DNA from: Actinomycetota bacterium
GTDB lineage: Bacteria > Actinomycetota > Thermoleophilia > Solirubrobacterales > Solirubrobacteraceae
NCBI GenBank assembly: GCA_009699565.1
Contig: WLNX01000117.1
Span: forward strand, 1 to 5,744
DNA length: 5,744 bases
Direction: 5' to 3'
The notes beneath the pieces were generated by a model. That model saw only the letters and a list, made by a program, of their open reading frames with translations, was not told the DNA's origin and searched no databases. Positions 4,897 through 5,744 of this stretch are shown in pieces. The position numbers and the translations under genes were made by a program. How positions within the stretch are numbered: the stretch's first letter is position 1; each line of letters starts with the position of its first letter.

Positions 4897-5744
4897 CCGA
4901 CGATTTTTCCGGCGACGCCCCGATCATGACCCCCGGCGCGCTCGCGGATGAGGAAGAGCTCGACGTCACGCTGCGGCCGCAGACGCTGGCCGACTTCATA
5001 GGTCAGGAAGCAGTCCGTGGGCAGCTCTCCGTCTCGCTGGAGGCGGCCACGGCGCGATCCGAACCGCTGGACCATGTGCTGCTCGCGGGGCCCCCGGGGC
5101 TCGGCAAGACTTCACTGGCGCAGATCATCGCCACAGAGATGGGTGTGCCATTTGTTCAGACCGCAGGCCCGGCCCTTGAGCGAAAGGGAGACATCGCCGC
5201 GCTGCTGACGGCTCTGGAGCCGGGATCGGTGTTTTTCGTTGACGAAATCCATCGACTAAGCCGAGCTCTCGAAGAGACGTTCTACCCGGCAATGGAGGAC
5301 CGCCGGCTGCCAATCACAATCGGTCAGGGTGCCGGGGCCCGGGTTGTGACGCTCGAACTGCCGGCGTTCACGCTGATCGGCGCGACTACCCGAGCCGGTC
5401 TTCTGTCGACGCCGCTGCGCGACCGCTTTGGCATTCAATATCGGCTTGAAAACTACGGCCCCGACGAGCTCGCTGCGATCGTTCACCGTTCCGCGGCGAT
5501 TCTCGACGTCGCATTGGATGAGGGCGGAGCGCTGGCGATCGCCTCCCGCAGCCGCGGCACGCCTCGGGTGGCGAATCGCCTCTTGAGGCGCGTGCGCGAC
5601 TGGGCTGAGGTTCGCGGCACCGGCACAGTGACCGCCGAAGCAGCCGACAGTGCTCTCGAGCTGCTTGAGGTCGACCAGCTCGGATGTGACCGACTCGACC
5701 GCGAGCTGCTGACGGTCCTCTGTACGACATACGCCGGGCGCCCG
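4893..5744 (+). CDS. ruvB: Holliday junction branch migration helicase RuvB (3' end beyond window)
   Basis: AAA+ ATPase whose hexameric rings drive branch migration on RuvA-bound junctions. The frame stays open for 284 codons to the right edge; the family has about 330-350 residues, so roughly 50-65 are missing. Visible elements in order: an acidic N-terminus, TLRPQTLADFIGQ (26-38) typical of RuvB, Walker A GPPGLGKT (66-73; K72, T73), ERKGDIAALLT (96-106), Walker B FFVDEIHRL (114-122; D117, E118), sensor 1 in IGATTRAG (162-169), the arginine finger R176 in TPLRDRFG (173-180), and sensor 2 in SRGTPRVANRLLRR (220-233; R225). The winged-helix domain begins near residue 258 (LEVDQLGCDRLDRELL) and is cut. 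ATG 4893 overlaps the ruvA stop (ATGA); a weak aagg lies 10 bases upstream. The second in-frame ATG (codon 12) is a less likely start. Confidence 0.97.
   Translation, partial: MTDDFSGDAPIMTPGALADEEELDVTLRPQTLADFIGQEAVRGQLSVSLEAATARSEPLDHVLLAGPPGLGKTSLAQIIATEMGVPFVQTAGPALERKGDIAALLTALEPGSVFFVDEIHRLSRALEETFYPAMEDRRLPITIGQGAGARVVTLELPAFTLIGATTRAGLLSTPLRDRFGIQYRLENYGPDELAAIVHRSAAILDVALDEGGALAIASRSRGTPRVANRLLRRVRDWAEVRGTGTVTAEAADSALELLEVDQLGCDRLDRELLTVLCTTYAGRP

Overview
This 5.7 kb window is ordinary, densely coding, GC-rich bacterial chromosome. The codon use, the yebC-to-ruvCAB order and the general style of the proteins suggest an actinobacterium, possibly of the Thermoleophilia/Solirubrobacterales type. 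That placement is an inference from reading and has not been tested by a search. Eight protein-coding genes account for nearly every base. I see no tRNA, rRNA, CRISPR array, insertion sequence or prophage remnant, and the longest gap without a gene is about 75 bases.

Left part (1-2253): a sugar-nucleotide block. On the minus strand is the N-terminal part of a phosphomannomutase/phosphoglucomutase, running off the left edge. Diverging from it across a 74-base gap is an rfbF-like glucose-1-phosphate cytidylyltransferase, overlapped by an rfbG-like CDP-glucose 4,6-dehydratase. Together they could run hexose-6-P to glucose-1-P to CDP-glucose to CDP-4-keto-6-deoxyglucose, the entry to CDP-linked deoxysugars for surface glycans. 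No later enzyme of that pathway (rfbH/ddhC, reductase, epimerase or methyltransferase) is in the window.

Middle part (2278-3740): a YebC/PmpR-family protein, now regarded at least in part as a ribosome-associated translation factor, then a TetR-family repressor. The TetR gene has the only strong Shine-Dalgarno sequence I found in the window.

Right part (3797-5744): ruvC, ruvA and ruvB, the Holliday-junction resolvase and branch-migration motor, joined by ATGA stop/start overlaps. ruvB is cut by the right edge with its winged-helix end missing. All five genes from yebC to ruvB point the same way with short gaps and no recognisable terminator, so they may form one transcription unit. I found no convincing undescribed system. 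The points most worth checking are the TetR gene inside the yebC-ruvCAB neighbourhood, the isolated rfbFG pair, and the shared divergent control region.
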